Below, piece by piece: positions 23,082 through 32,569 of a stretch of DNA of 37,082 bases (the stretch's first letter is position 1; the number at the start of each line of letters is the position of its first letter). The stretch is from the NCBI GenBank assembly GCA_039028335.1, contig JBCCIF010000026.1:1-37082 (forward strand), in the 5' to 3' direction. The position numbers and the translations under genes are program-made. The DNA comes from JABDKJ01 sp039028335 (GTDB lineage: Bacteria; Bacteroidota; Bacteroidia; Flavobacteriales_D; JABDKJ01). The notes under the pieces were generated by a model. It had not been told where the DNA came from. It was given only the letters and a program-made list of their open reading frames with translations, and did not search any database.

Positions 23082-24381
23082 ATGCAGGAACGCCAGCATT
23101 CATCATTTCCTCAATCTCCTCCACTTCTATTGGAATGGTCTCCATCAGGTCTATGACACCATTTTCAGTAATGACAATGTCATTTTCGATTCGAATACCC
23201 AGATTTTCTTCACGGATATAAATACCGGGTTCAACAGTAAAGACATTCCCTGCTTGTATAGGCTCTGTCCATAAGCCAACATCATGCACATCTAAACCGA
23301 TAAAATGAGAAGTGCCGTGCATAAAGTACTTCTTATATGCTGGCCAATTTGGATCTTGATTCCTGATATCATCCATACTTATCAATCCTAAGTCAACCAA
23401 TTCTTTTTCCATCAATTCTCCAACTTGTTTATGGTAATCATGCAAGAAAACTCCGGGTCGTAATAATCCATAACAAGCTTTCATTACGCGCAGAACAGCA
23501 TTGTATACTTGCTTTTGACGATCAGTATATCGTCCATTTACCGGCAATGATCGGGTGAGATCAGACGCATAATTGCCATATTCTGCACCTACATCCATCA
23601 AAATGACATCACCATCTTTGCATGCTTTATCGTTTTCGATATAATGCAAAACACATGCGCTAAATCCAGAGGCAATAATAGGTGTATAGGCAAAGCCTCT
23701 CGAACCTCTACGAAGAAATTCATGTGCCAATTCAGCCTCCAATTCAAATTCCATAACACCAGGCTTCAAATACCTCATTACACGCTCGATTCCTGCTTTT
23801 GTAATATCGCATGCTTTTCGCATTTGATCGATTTCAAACTGAGATTTTACCGAACGGAGCTGATGCATGAAGGGTGCAGAACGTTCATAGTGATGTCCAG
23901 GGTATGCCGCCTTGCAATTTTTTACGAATCGAGCATCTCTCGTTTCCACTTCAATTTGAGCCCGTGTATGTTCATTGGTGTTGAGGTAAATATTTTCAGC
24001 TTCAGACATCAAACCTTGAAATACTTTCTCAAATTGATCCAGCCAATAAACGGTTTTGATTCCTGAAACTTCATAGGCTTGATCCTTGTTCAATTTTGCT
24101 CCTTCCCATATGGCAATTTCTTCACTGGTCTTTTTCAAAAAAAGCACTTCACGGTGCTTTTCTGTAAAACAATCAGGGAACAAAACCAAAATGCTTTCTT
24201 CTTGATCTACACCACTCAACCAAAAAAGATCATTGTTTTGGCGAAAGGGCATATGCCCATCAGCGTTAGTAGGCATGATGTCATTGCTGTTGAATACAGC
24301 AAGTGATTTTGGTTTTAAGTTCTTGATATAGGATGCTCGCGCATTAATATATTGTTCTTTAGGGAGTTGAGAGTATTTCAT
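23080..24381 (-). CDS. pepP: Xaa-Pro aminopeptidase (M24B metallopeptidase)
   Basis: This cytoplasmic enzyme removes N-terminal residues preceding proline. The 433-residue protein has the creatinase-like N-terminal domain, containing a FRQNNDLFWLSGV segment, followed by the pita-bread catalytic domain. Metal ligands are in place: the Asp of ILMDVGAEYGNYASDLTRSL (two Asp), the His of MHGTSHFIGLDVHDVG, the Glu of TVEPGIYI and the Glu of IRIENDIVIT. The length matches bacterial PepP (about 440). A perfect 20-bp palindrome lies 7 nt before its start codon, and the DUF3109 gene ends 36 nt upstream in the same direction, so the two may be cotranscribed. Confidence 0.93.
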   Translation of the reverse strand: MKYSQLPKEQYINARASYIKNLKPKSLAVFNSNDIMPTNADGHMPFRQNNDLFWLSGVDQEESILVLFPDCFTEKHREVLFLKKTSEEIAIWEGAKLNKDQAYEVSGIKTVYWLDQFEKVFQGLMSEAENIYLNTNEHTRAQIEVETRDARFVKNCKAAYPGHHYERSAPFMHQLRSVKSQFEIDQMRKACDITKAGIERVMRYLKPGVMEFELEAELAHEFLRRGSRGFAYTPIIASGFSACVLHYIENDKACKDGDVILMDVGAEYGNYASDLTRSLPVNGRYTDRQKQVYNAVLRVMKACYGLLRPGVFLHDYHKQVGELMEKELVDLGLISMDDIRNQDPNWPAYKKYFMHGTSHFIGLDVHDVGLWTEPIQAGNVFTVEPGIYIREENLGIRIENDIVITENGVIDLMETIPIEVEEIEEMMNAGVPA

Positions 24382-24387
24382 TGAAAG

Positions 24388-24407
24388 TATTTTAGGAGCC
24401 TAAAATA
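24388..24407. promoter_or_regulatory. Perfect 9-2-9 palindrome upstream of the aminopeptidase gene
   Basis: Arms TATTTTAGG (24388-24396) and CCTAAAATA (24399-24407) are exact inverse complements around AG. The palindrome fills most of the 35-nt gap between the DUF3109 gene and pepP, ending 7 nt from the pepP ATG. There is no T-run beyond it on the minus strand, so it is not a standard terminator. An operator or translation-control hairpin is possible. Confidence 0.4.
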
Positions 24408-24416
24408 AAGAAAAAT

Positions 24417-24983
24417 CTACTCTCGATTGTTTTCAGCAAATTCCAGTTTTTCGTAGAATTCTTGTCCATACTTTCGAATAAGAGCGTCTTTGCAGAATTT
24501 ATATATGGGCATTTGCAATTTAGAACCACATTCGCATGCGGCATTGCATATGGGCCATTGGTGATAATTCATGGCTTCATATTCGCTCAATTGTTTCGTT
24601 CTGATCGGATAGAGATGACATGAAATGGGTTTTCTGAATGTAATTTCGCCCGCAAAATAGGCTTTCTCAATACCGCAACCGGCAATGCCTTTTTCATCAA
24701 AAACAGTATATGCACATTCTTTTCCATCGCGCAAAGGAGTGACCCAATCTCCGTCTGAATCTTGAATGTATTTGCCTTGTTCAGTTATAGCTTGAGCTCC
24801 TTCTTTTCTAAGAAAAGGAGCCACATCTTCAAATATATCATCCAATATTGTCAGCTCTTCTTCTTCCAAAGGCGCACCACTTTCTCCTTCTATACAACAA
24901 GCCCCTTTGCAAGAAGAAAGATCACATACAAAGTGCTTATCAAATAGATCTTCTGATATGAGTTTATCGTCTATTAAGAGCAT
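24417..24983 (-). CDS. DUF3109 family Cys-rich protein
   Basis: This 188-residue soluble protein has the clustered cysteine motif CDLSSCKGACC near the N-terminus, GKECAYTVFDEKGIAGCGIE in the middle, ISCHLYPIR, and CNAACECG towards the C-terminus. The C..C...CC arrangement resembles proteins annotated as zinc- or iron-chelating (YkgJ-like), and DUF3109 members are widespread in Bacteroidota. The metal and the reaction are unknown. Its start (ATG at 24983) is preceded at 4 nt by a TACTTTTG -7 element, suggesting a leaderless transcript. It is divergent from the giant secreted protein gene and probably cotranscribed with pepP. Confidence 0.85.
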   Translation of the reverse strand: MLLIDDKLISEDLFDKHFVCDLSSCKGACCIEGESGAPLEEEELTILDDIFEDVAPFLRKEGAQAITEQGKYIQDSDGDWVTPLRDGKECAYTVFDEKGIAGCGIEKAYFAGEITFRKPISCHLYPIRTKQLSEYEAMNYHQWPICNAACECGSKLQMPIYKFCKDALIRKYGQEFYEKLEFAENNRE

Positions 24984-24987
24984 TTTT

Positions 24988-24995
24988 CAAAAGTA
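24988..24995 (-). promoter_or_regulatory. Promoter -7 element of the DUF3109 gene
   Basis: On the minus strand TACTTTTG fits TAnnTTTG exactly and is separated from the ATG by only AAAA. Transcription should start at about the start codon. No TTG is found at the usual -33 distance. Confidence 0.5.
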
Positions 24996-25024
24996 CATTT
25001 TGAGCATGATAAAAGGGGTATTTC

Positions 25025-25055
25025 TTGAAACAAATCGAATTTTTATGTATCTTTA
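25025..25055 (+). promoter_or_regulatory. Putative promoter of the first giant secreted protein gene
   Basis: TTG at 25025-25027 and TATCTTTA at 25048-25055 are separated by 20 nt, the same spacing seen for the glyS promoter-like pair (32590 and 32613). The -7 element differs from TAnnTTTG only in its last base. The ATG follows 23 nt later. Confidence 0.45.
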
Positions 25056-25078
25056 AATACCTTACCCAACTGGTCAAC

Positions 25079-28000
25079 ATGTATTTTAGATTTACAGTCA
25101 TTCTTCTGTCCTTGTCATCAATCTTTATATCTATTGCTGATACTAATGGTCAAACTTCTCAGTTCAACGAAGTCAGTAATGGCATGAATATCAATTACCT
25201 ATATGAGCCAACCGATTTTGGCGCTGGAATGAGCTTATATGATTTTAACGGTGATGGCTGGGATGATTTGAGTTTTGGAAGTATTAATGGTGATTCGCTT
25301 TATTTTTATGAGAATAATAACGGAATATTTACCCCTGTTTCATTTTCGGGATTGGATTTGGAAACAAGCACTCAGGCCAGCCTATATTGGGTAGATTACG
25401 ATAATGATGGCGATAAAGATCTTTTTGTGGCAAATATAAATTCTGGCAACAAGCTCTATCAGAATGACGGTAATTTTAATTTTACTGATGTAACTTTTAA
25501 TGCGGGATTCTCGCCTGTTGCTATTAATACCTATGCCGTTTGTTGGGGAGATTATAATCGAGATGGACACATAGATGCATACGTTTTAAATCGAAGCTTT
25601 ACCAATATATTTTTTAATCCTAATCAATTGTACAAGAACAATGGAGATGGTACATTTTCAAATGTTGCGGCTGCTGCTGGTGTAGTGGATATTCAAGGAC
25701 CTGGATTAGGAGCTGTATTTCTAGATTATAATAACGATAGTTGGCCAGATTTATATGTTGCAAATGATTTATGTCATTCTGAAAATCGGTTATTCAAAAA
25801 CAATAAAGACGGGACTTTTTCAGACGTAAGCAATCCATTAAGTACGGGCTTAATTGTTGATGGAATGGGCCTAGCAGTGGGTGACTATGATTTAAATGGC
25901 TTTCAAGATATTTACAATGCATCTACTGGTGACAATTGCCCATTACTGGGAAATATACTGTTAAAAAACAATGGAAATGAAACGTTCTCGGATGTCGCTC
26001 AGAGTCTGGGAGTCAGTGTTTTAAGAAGAAGTTGGGGGATAAATTTTATTGATATCGAAAATGACGGTGATGAGGATTTGTTTGTGTCCAATAGTGGTGA
26101 AACCTTAGGAAATGCCAAAAATTTTCTCTTTCGCAATAATGCCGATGGAACCTTTATAAGAGACTCTTTAGATGCTATTGCACTTCCATTTAATAATAGT
26201 TTTGGCACTGCTCAAGGCGATTGGAATAACGATGGATACTGTGATATTGGAGTAATGAATGTCGAAAATGTTAGTTCTTCAGATATGACTCTTTGGCAGA
26301 ATCTTGGAGGAACCAATAACTGGATTAAGTTTTCATTAGAAGGCTTGATTTCAAATAAGGACGCAATTGGAGTTTGGATTAATATTTGGACAAATGGTCA
26401 AAAACAAATTAGATACACAAAATCTGGAGATTCTTATGCTTCTCAACACAGCAATTCTTATATTTTTGGAATAGGGGATGCTGTGGGGGTCGACTCTGTC
26501 ACATTAATCTGGCCATCTGGAATTGTAAACAAATATTTTGATCTCGAGATAAACGTTAACCACAATTTAGTTGAGGACACAATTAACACTTCGCTTTGTT
26601 TTGGTTTGGGACTATTTGATGCGGATGGTGATGGAATATGTGATGGAGATGATGATTGTCCTGCCCTTCCAAATTATTTAATCGGAACTCCATGCAATGA
26701 TGGAGATGCTTGTACGATAAATGATATTTGGTTGTCAGATTGCAATTGTATAGGATCATTTCATGATAGTGATTCTGATGGAGTTTGTGACGCAAATGAT
26801 GATTGTCCAGATTTACCCAATTCCTTGATTGGAGAATCCTGCGATGACGATAATCCATGCACTGTGAATGATATCTGGATAGCCGACTGTTCTTGTGTCG
26901 GGACTTTCTTAGATTCTGACTTAGATGGAATTTGCGATGAAGATGATCAATGTCCTGATTTTGATGACAATCTGATTGGGACTTCTTGTAATGACAACGA
27001 TGATTGTACTACTAATGATATTTGGACTTCTGATTGCACTTGCGTTGGATCGTTTTTAGACATTGATGCAGATGGCATTTGTGATTTAATTGACCCTTGT
27101 CCCGAGTTGGATAATTCAATGATATTATCTCCTTGCGATGATGGAGATCCGTGTACAATTAACGAACAATGGGGATTTGATTGTCAATGCGAAGGAGAGT
27201 ATCAAGATTCAGATGATGATGGCATTTGTGATTTTTATGATAGTTGTCCGAATTTCGATGATCAACTTATAGGGACGACTTGTGATGATGGGGATAGTTG
27301 TACCATAAATGATGTGTGGACAACAAACTGCAATTGTGCAGGGGAATTTCAAGACGCAGATGATGATGGCACGTGTGATAGTCTCGATAATTGCCCAAAT
27401 GATCCAAATAAAACCGAACCAGGCATTTGTGGTTGCGGAGAGCCTGATAGTGACGCAAACAATGATGGATTGATTGATTGTTTGGAAAATCCATTGGCAT
27501 GTGAGTCATACAACTTTGAACATGCTCCTTCTGGTCTATGGGTGAATCAAACGAATGGAAACACAACTCAACTTCTATGGGAGCATTATTCTGACGCAGC
27601 AGTGGGTTGTATCATTCAAGGTGGGACAATTTCAATTTTGGATATCAGTGCTCCTTTTTCTCAATCTCCTGGCAACGTCCTAATTCAAGGAAACAATTTG
27701 AATGGACTTCCAGATGGCTTTGATCATTCCGCCATGTTGCAACCGGCAGCTCAGTTCGCATTGTTTAACCCCAATTCTTTTCCCAATGGTCCTGCCGGTA
27801 GTTTAATTCCTAGTGCCTTTTACAAATGGCGCGTACGATGTGGTTGTATTATTGATCCGAGCCTTCCTTTGCCTCAAAGATTGTCCAATGGGAATATTCA
27901 TTTATCGCCTTGGTCAGAATATGAATTGTTTACCAATCTCGCTTCTTCTAGTATCCAAAGCAATGAAGCGACAAAAACTAAATGGAATGAAGAGGAGTTC

Positions 28001-28225
28001 ACGGTTTTTCCTAACCCTTTTGCTGATGAAGTTTTAATTCGATTTAAGAAAGAAATTCCCAAAGAGATACATTTAGTGAATTCAATTGGACAATTTATTT
28101 TGGTCACCATTGAGTCAAATCAGCAGGAAAGCCGAATAGAGACAAGTGGATTGGCTTCTGGTATATATGTGCTGCGCGTGATATACGCTGACAAGATTTT
28201 ATCGAAAACGATTCTAAAAAATTGA
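25079..28225 (+). CDS. Giant secreted protein: 7 FG-GAP repeats, UnbV/ASPIC domain, TSP3-like Cys repeats, T9SS tail
   Basis: The start is the ATG at 25079 (MYFRFTVILLSLSSIFISIA, signal peptide), giving 1048 residues. An in-frame TTG at 25025 falls in the promoter. Seven FG-GAP/VCBS-type calcium loops (such as DFNGDGWDDLSF, DYDNDGDKDLFV, DWNNDGYCDIGV) would make one complete seven-bladed propeller. A UnbV/ASPIC-like segment (SQHSNSYIFGIGDAVGVDSV) follows. Then come six thrombospondin-3-like loops (DADGDGICDGDDDCP and relatives) alternating with C.DGD.CT.ND.W..DC.C units at a fixed 49-residue period. An FN3-like module with YKWRVRCGCIID precedes the T9SS type A tail EEFTVFPNPFADEVLIRFKK. The protein is expected at the cell surface or outside the cell. 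Its ligand is unknown. The tail region is nearly identical in DNA to that of the gene at 28418. Confidence 0.88.
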   Translation: MYFRFTVILLSLSSIFISIADTNGQTSQFNEVSNGMNINYLYEPTDFGAGMSLYDFNGDGWDDLSFGSINGDSLYFYENNNGIFTPVSFSGLDLETSTQASLYWVDYDNDGDKDLFVANINSGNKLYQNDGNFNFTDVTFNAGFSPVAINTYAVCWGDYNRDGHIDAYVLNRSFTNIFFNPNQLYKNNGDGTFSNVAAAAGVVDIQGPGLGAVFLDYNNDSWPDLYVANDLCHSENRLFKNNKDGTFSDVSNPLSTGLIVDGMGLAVGDYDLNGFQDIYNASTGDNCPLLGNILLKNNGNETFSDVAQSLGVSVLRRSWGINFIDIENDGDEDLFVSNSGETLGNAKNFLFRNNADGTFIRDSLDAIALPFNNSFGTAQGDWNNDGYCDIGVMNVENVSSSDMTLWQNLGGTNNWIKFSLEGLISNKDAIGVWINIWTNGQKQIRYTKSGDSYASQHSNSYIFGIGDAVGVDSVTLIWPSGIVNKYFDLEINVNHNLVEDTINTSLCFGLGLFDADGDGICDGDDDCPALPNYLIGTPCNDGDACTINDIWLSDCNCIGSFHDSDSDGVCDANDDCPDLPNSLIGESCDDDNPCTVNDIWIADCSCVGTFLDSDLDGICDEDDQCPDFDDNLIGTSCNDNDDCTTNDIWTSDCTCVGSFLDIDADGICDLIDPCPELDNSMILSPCDDGDPCTINEQWGFDCQCEGEYQDSDDDGICDFYDSCPNFDDQLIGTTCDDGDSCTINDVWTTNCNCAGEFQDADDDGTCDSLDNCPNDPNKTEPGICGCGEPDSDANNDGLIDCLENPLACESYNFEHAPSGLWVNQTNGNTTQLLWEHYSDAAVGCIIQGGTISILDISAPFSQSPGNVLIQGNNLNGLPDGFDHSAMLQPAAQFALFNPNSFPNGPAGSLIPSAFYKWRVRCGCIIDPSLPLPQRLSNGNIHLSPWSEYELFTNLASSSIQSNEATKTKWNEEEFTVFPNPFADEVLIRFKKEIPKEIHLVNSIGQFILVTIESNQQESRIETSGLASGIYVLRVIYADKILSKTILKN
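26618..27403 (+). repeat. In-gene repeat array with exact 147-nt period
   Basis: Six D.D.DGICD-type calcium loops start at 26618, 26765, 26912, 27059, 27206 and 27353, each exactly 147 nt (49 codons) apart. Sequence between them has diverged but no insertion or deletion has accumulated. Each full unit carries six cysteines. Confidence 0.85.
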
Positions 28226-28241
28226 TTTGAAAAAGGAGAAC
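27989..28241 (+). repeat. Near-identical 3' segment shared with 32333-32585 (copy A)
   Basis: By direct comparison these 253 nt align with 32333-32585 without gaps and with 17 mismatches (about 93% identity). Identity runs through the T9SS tail and past the stop codon to GGAGAAC, then stops abruptly. Copy A therefore keeps only the first half of the terminator that is complete in copy B. Confidence 0.85.
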
Positions 28242-28417
28242 GGTATCGGTTTGAGTCTTTCTCAAAAGACGATCAATTCTTAAATATAAGATGCACAAAA
28301 AACCTGATGGTTGAAGTATGTCTTTTGATCTTTTTGTCGGTCATTTAGATTAACTGGATAATTAGAGATTAAAGGAAATTTGATTATATTCAAATGACCA
28401 TTTAACCGAAAACTACC

Positions 28418-31400
28418 ATGACTCATTCCAAGATCCCAAATTCGTTGAGGTTTCAATTTCTTGTGTGTGCCCTATTTTCAATTAGTACATTTAATTCTCA
28501 ATATCAGACCGAACATACACTGTTTTCCATAGACAATCGAATGGAACAGATCGAGATGGAGGATATTGATATGGATGGTGATTTAGATTTATTCTATTTG
28601 TCAGACAATCAGCTTTTTCATTATAAAAACGATGGGATTGGTGATTTTGATTTCAAGATTAAGATTGCTGAAGTTGTGAACGATATCAGCTCTTATTCGA
28701 TAGGAGACCTCGACAATGATGGGTACTCAGATTTGGTTTATATTGAAGAAAATAATTTGGCCCCTTTCCTTCTTTATAATGACATGTCTGGCGGCTTTCA
28801 AGCACCATTGGATTTCAATTCAATATTTGGTCTTGATTCTGTAACTAAAATTGAGATAATCGATATTAATCAAGATGACTTTTTAGATCTGATCATCGAA
28901 AGAGAGGTCGAAAATTCAAAAGAGATTATTCTTTTAAAAAATGATGGGCAGTCAAATTTTGTTCCAACGAATCAAGAATTAGATTCTGACTTGCTTTCCA
29001 TAGCAGATTTTAACGGTGATGATTTCTTGGATATCATAGGAGTACAAAAGATTTTTTTGAACGATGGCTTTGAGCAGTTCACCCCAGTGAATCATCTGCC
29101 TTTTGAGGTTTTGGGAACATCCAATGTTTATAGTAAGGATTTTGATCTTGTAGATATGGATGGAAATGGATTCTTGGACATTGTTTATTCAGGATGGACT
29201 GATGACATCATTGGAATTTATTTAAATCAAGATGGAACCACATTTGTCGATTCCATTCTGTCTTCAGGGACAGCAATAACAGCTATTGAGCCTTTAGACT
29301 TTGATTTAGATGGAGATATAGATATCCTTTTCACAAAATATTGGGCCAGTAGTGTATTTCCATTATACATTTATAGAAATGATGGCGATACAGCATTTGT
29401 AGAGTTGTCTACGAACGAAAATGTCTATTGTGTGAGTGATATTGAAGCCCATGATGTGGACAATGATGGAATTCTTGAAATTTCATTGGCAACCTTACTC
29501 GAAGTAGATATTTATGGTGTTTCTACTTCTGGAAATATTAGTACGATAGATAGACTTTATCCTGAATTCCCTGTAGTGGGCGATTTGGCTATAGCAGATT
29601 TGGATAACAATGGTTTGGACGATCTGGTTATTGCTTCATCCAGCAACAATACAAATACAAAGGTATTTTTTGATACACAATTGAATCGATGGCTAGTGGA
29701 AGAGCTGAGTGATGAAAGTAGCGCCAATTCTGATTATTACGGAACACGTCATATTTCTCTTTCTGATTTGAATCAAGATGGATATCCAGATATGGTTTCT
29801 ACTAATCGATTATCCGATGAATTGGTGGTTCATTTGAACAATGCCGGCAACGACTTTAATTTCAGTCAACTTTTTGGTGGCTTAACTTCTAAAATTGGAA
29901 CAATTGATTTTATAGATGTGAATGAAGACGGCTTACAAGATATAGTAAGCACTTTGGCTGATCACGGCACCTTGATTTGGTTTGAAAATGTTGGGTCTGG
30001 GCAATTCAATGAGCCTTCCAATTTAGTAACTGATAACGCTGCTTATCATGCTATATGTGATGCAGATAATGACGGAGATTTAGATATAATTTATTGGCAA
30101 AATAACGATGATCCAGTACAAGATAAACTGAAGTTATTGAAGAACTTAGGTAATGGAAATTTCGAAAGTCAAGAAATTGCTTCCTTGGGTTTTAGGGATG
30201 ATTGGTCATATATCGTTCCGATGCATTTAAATAATGACGATCTAATAGACTTTTTAGCGACCGGACAGAATCTTCAAAACCAAAATTACCGCTTAATCAG
30301 CTTCATTAATCAGGGCAACCATTCGTTTTCTTATTTTCATGGAGCTAGGCCTGATCACAATTATTACAATGTACCTCTGCAAAAAATAGATCTTGACCTT
30401 GATGGAGACTTGGATATCATAAGCTTCGAAAATTACTCGATTTGGAAAACAAGAGTTTGGTACGAGAATTTGGGAAATGGCTTTTTCAAAGACGCTGTTG
30501 AAACGCCTCTTTTAGATCATTATGCATTAGCATATCCTTTTGACTTTGATGATGATTCGGATCCTGACATTTTAAGGATATCTCGTGGGATGAATGTTCT
30601 TGAGAATCAAGGGTCAGAAGGATGCACCGATCCTTTGGCATGCAACTACTCTTCCGGAGCGATAGTTGATAATGGCACATGTGCGTATTCAGATTGTGGA
30701 TGCATCAATGAATTGGCAACTAATTTCAATGCAAGTGCAATTAATGATGACGGGTCTTGTTTGTTTAATTTTAGTGCCAATGTATTTTATGACGCTAATG
30801 GAAATGGTCTATATGATTTTGGGGATAGTGAATTAGCGGGTCAAACAGTGACTGTGCACCCAGGAAATATTCAGGCAGTTTCAAATCTAAATGGAGGAGC
30901 AATATTTAGCAATCTATACGAAGGATCAATGGTCTTGCTAGCAGATACGAGCGCAACCTTTCCTTATATTACAACAGATCAGGCATTTGAAGTGAATTTA
31001 GGAAGTTCTTCTGAAAACAATGTGTTCATTGGTTATAACAATACTTCTGATGTTTTTAATTTGAACCTTTACAATTACGGTGAAAATCAAATCCTCTGCA
31101 ATAGTGAATCAGAGAATTTTGTAGGCTTCGTGAATGAGAGTAGTAAGGCGGTTTCAATTCTCATCAAATATCATTTTGATCCCAATCAATTAAACATTCA
31201 GTCCTCTGTTGAGCCTGATACAATTATTGAAAATGCCTATTGTTTTTCTTTTGATGCAATAAACCCAAGTGAAACATTTAACAGCATTTTCAATTTTGAT
31301 GTTCCTGATGAAAACTCTCTGGGAACAATTGTAAATAGCTTGGTGGAGGCTTGGATCTTTTTAGATGGAGATACACTCTTTTATGGGGCTCAAGGTTATT

Positions 31401-32569
31401 CCTCTGAAATAGTATGTGCTTATGACCCCAATGACAAACAAGTTTTTCCGATAGGTGAATATGAGACTCATGTCATTCCGAATGATACGACTCTAGAATA
31501 TTTTATCCGGTTCCAAAATACTGGAAATTTCCCGGCACAAAATATTTGGGTGCGAGATACACTAGATCCGAATTTGGATCTCACTACTTTTTCGTTTAAA
31601 GCAGCTTCGCATAATGTCAATACGATACTCTATCCCGAATCCAGGATGCTAGAGTTTTACTTTCCAGACATTATGTTGGCTGACTCGGTAAATAATGAAC
31701 CAGAGAGTCACGGTTTTGTATCCTTTACTATTAAGCCGAAAGAAGAGTTAATGGAAGCAACGCTCATTAAGAACAAAGCGGAAATCTACTTTGACTTTAA
31801 TGCTCCGATTGTTACGAATGAAGTCTTCAATACCATTACACACTGTTTTGCTTCCAATTTTGAAGAGGCACCTCAAGGACTATGGGCAGATCAGTCAAGT
31901 GCAAGTCATACAGAACTGCAATGGGATCATTATTCATTAGCCTCTCGCGGATGTATAATTGAAGGTGGGACAATAGGTGAGCCAAATCTTGCCTCTACTT
32001 TTACAGAAGAACCAGGTTCTTTTTTGGTTCAAGGTCAGCATGTAAACGGATTGCCAGATGGTTTTGACAATAGCGGGGCATTTTTACCTGATGATCAATT
32101 TACTTTATTTAGTCCCTTAACATTTCCAAATGGATTAACAGGAGTTGTGATTCCAGAGGCGCACTACAAATGGCGCGTTAGATGCGGTTGTGTGATTGAT
32201 TGGTCAAAGCAAATACCACAAAGATTTAACCCATCCAACATTCATATTTCTCCATGGTCGGAATATAGTCTGTTCACAAATTTGGGAAGTGCTCCGTCAC
32301 AGAGTATTATCTTGGATTTAGAAGCAATAAAAGAAGAGGAGTTCACGGTTTTTCCTAATCCTTTTGCTGATGAAGTTTTAATTCGATTTAAGAAAGAAGT
32401 CCCCAAAGAGATACATTTAGTGAATTCAGTTGGACAATTCATTTCTATCACTGTTGAGTCAAATCAGCAGGAAAGCCGAATAGAGACAAGTGGATTGGCT
32501 TCTGGTATATATGTGCTGCGCTTGATGTACCCGGACAAGACTTTATCGCAAACGATTCTAAAAAATTGA
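28418..32569 (+). CDS. Giant secreted protein: 14 FG-GAP repeats, Cys motif pair, SdrD-B-like and DUF11-like domains, T9SS tail
   Basis: This 1383-residue protein has a signal peptide (RFQFLVCALFSISTFNSQ). Fourteen FG-GAP/VCBS-type loops (from DIDMDGDLDLFY to DFDDDSDPDILR) occupy about residues 40-720, enough for two seven-bladed propellers. Next is a Cys-rich pair of the GCTDPLACNY...DNGTC type, then an SdrD-B-like strand set (FYDANGNGLYDFGDSELAGQ). A repeat-like DUF11/DUF7619-type domain follows (DPNDKQVFP, LEYFIRFQNTGNFPAQNIWV, NKAEIYFDFNAPIVTNEVFN). An FN3-like module with YKWRVRCGCVID and the T9SS tail EEFTVFPNPFADEVLIRFKK complete it. It is likely a large surface or released adhesin-like protein. 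The last two modules are shared with the preceding gene, so the pair arose by partial duplication or module exchange. Confidence 0.88.
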   Translation: MTHSKIPNSLRFQFLVCALFSISTFNSQYQTEHTLFSIDNRMEQIEMEDIDMDGDLDLFYLSDNQLFHYKNDGIGDFDFKIKIAEVVNDISSYSIGDLDNDGYSDLVYIEENNLAPFLLYNDMSGGFQAPLDFNSIFGLDSVTKIEIIDINQDDFLDLIIEREVENSKEIILLKNDGQSNFVPTNQELDSDLLSIADFNGDDFLDIIGVQKIFLNDGFEQFTPVNHLPFEVLGTSNVYSKDFDLVDMDGNGFLDIVYSGWTDDIIGIYLNQDGTTFVDSILSSGTAITAIEPLDFDLDGDIDILFTKYWASSVFPLYIYRNDGDTAFVELSTNENVYCVSDIEAHDVDNDGILEISLATLLEVDIYGVSTSGNISTIDRLYPEFPVVGDLAIADLDNNGLDDLVIASSSNNTNTKVFFDTQLNRWLVEELSDESSANSDYYGTRHISLSDLNQDGYPDMVSTNRLSDELVVHLNNAGNDFNFSQLFGGLTSKIGTIDFIDVNEDGLQDIVSTLADHGTLIWFENVGSGQFNEPSNLVTDNAAYHAICDADNDGDLDIIYWQNNDDPVQDKLKLLKNLGNGNFESQEIASLGFRDDWSYIVPMHLNNDDLIDFLATGQNLQNQNYRLISFINQGNHSFSYFHGARPDHNYYNVPLQKIDLDLDGDLDIISFENYSIWKTRVWYENLGNGFFKDAVETPLLDHYALAYPFDFDDDSDPDILRISRGMNVLENQGSEGCTDPLACNYSSGAIVDNGTCAYSDCGCINELATNFNASAINDDGSCLFNFSANVFYDANGNGLYDFGDSELAGQTVTVHPGNIQAVSNLNGGAIFSNLYEGSMVLLADTSATFPYITTDQAFEVNLGSSSENNVFIGYNNTSDVFNLNLYNYGENQILCNSESENFVGFVNESSKAVSILIKYHFDPNQLNIQSSVEPDTIIENAYCFSFDAINPSETFNSIFNFDVPDENSLGTIVNSLVEAWIFLDGDTLFYGAQGYSSEIVCAYDPNDKQVFPIGEYETHVIPNDTTLEYFIRFQNTGNFPAQNIWVRDTLDPNLDLTTFSFKAASHNVNTILYPESRMLEFYFPDIMLADSVNNEPESHGFVSFTIKPKEELMEATLIKNKAEIYFDFNAPIVTNEVFNTITHCFASNFEEAPQGLWADQSSASHTELQWDHYSLASRGCIIEGGTIGEPNLASTFTEEPGSFLVQGQHVNGLPDGFDNSGAFLPDDQFTLFSPLTFPNGLTGVVIPEAHYKWRVRCGCVIDWSKQIPQRFNPSNIHISPWSEYSLFTNLGSAPSQSIILDLEAIKEEEFTVFPNPFADEVLIRFKKEVPKEIHLVNSVGQFISITVESNQQESRIETSGLASGIYVLRLMYPDKTLSQTILKN

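Noticed and set aside
25025..25078. Extended N-terminus of the first giant secreted protein from a TTG at 25025
   Set aside because: It would place residues before a good signal peptide and lies in the predicted promoter.
26583..26858. Minus-strand ORFs opposite the Cys-rich repeats (also 27267-27566), rich in His
   Set aside because: Their His-rich composition is the antisense reading of repeated Asp codons in the real gene. There is no start context or family support.
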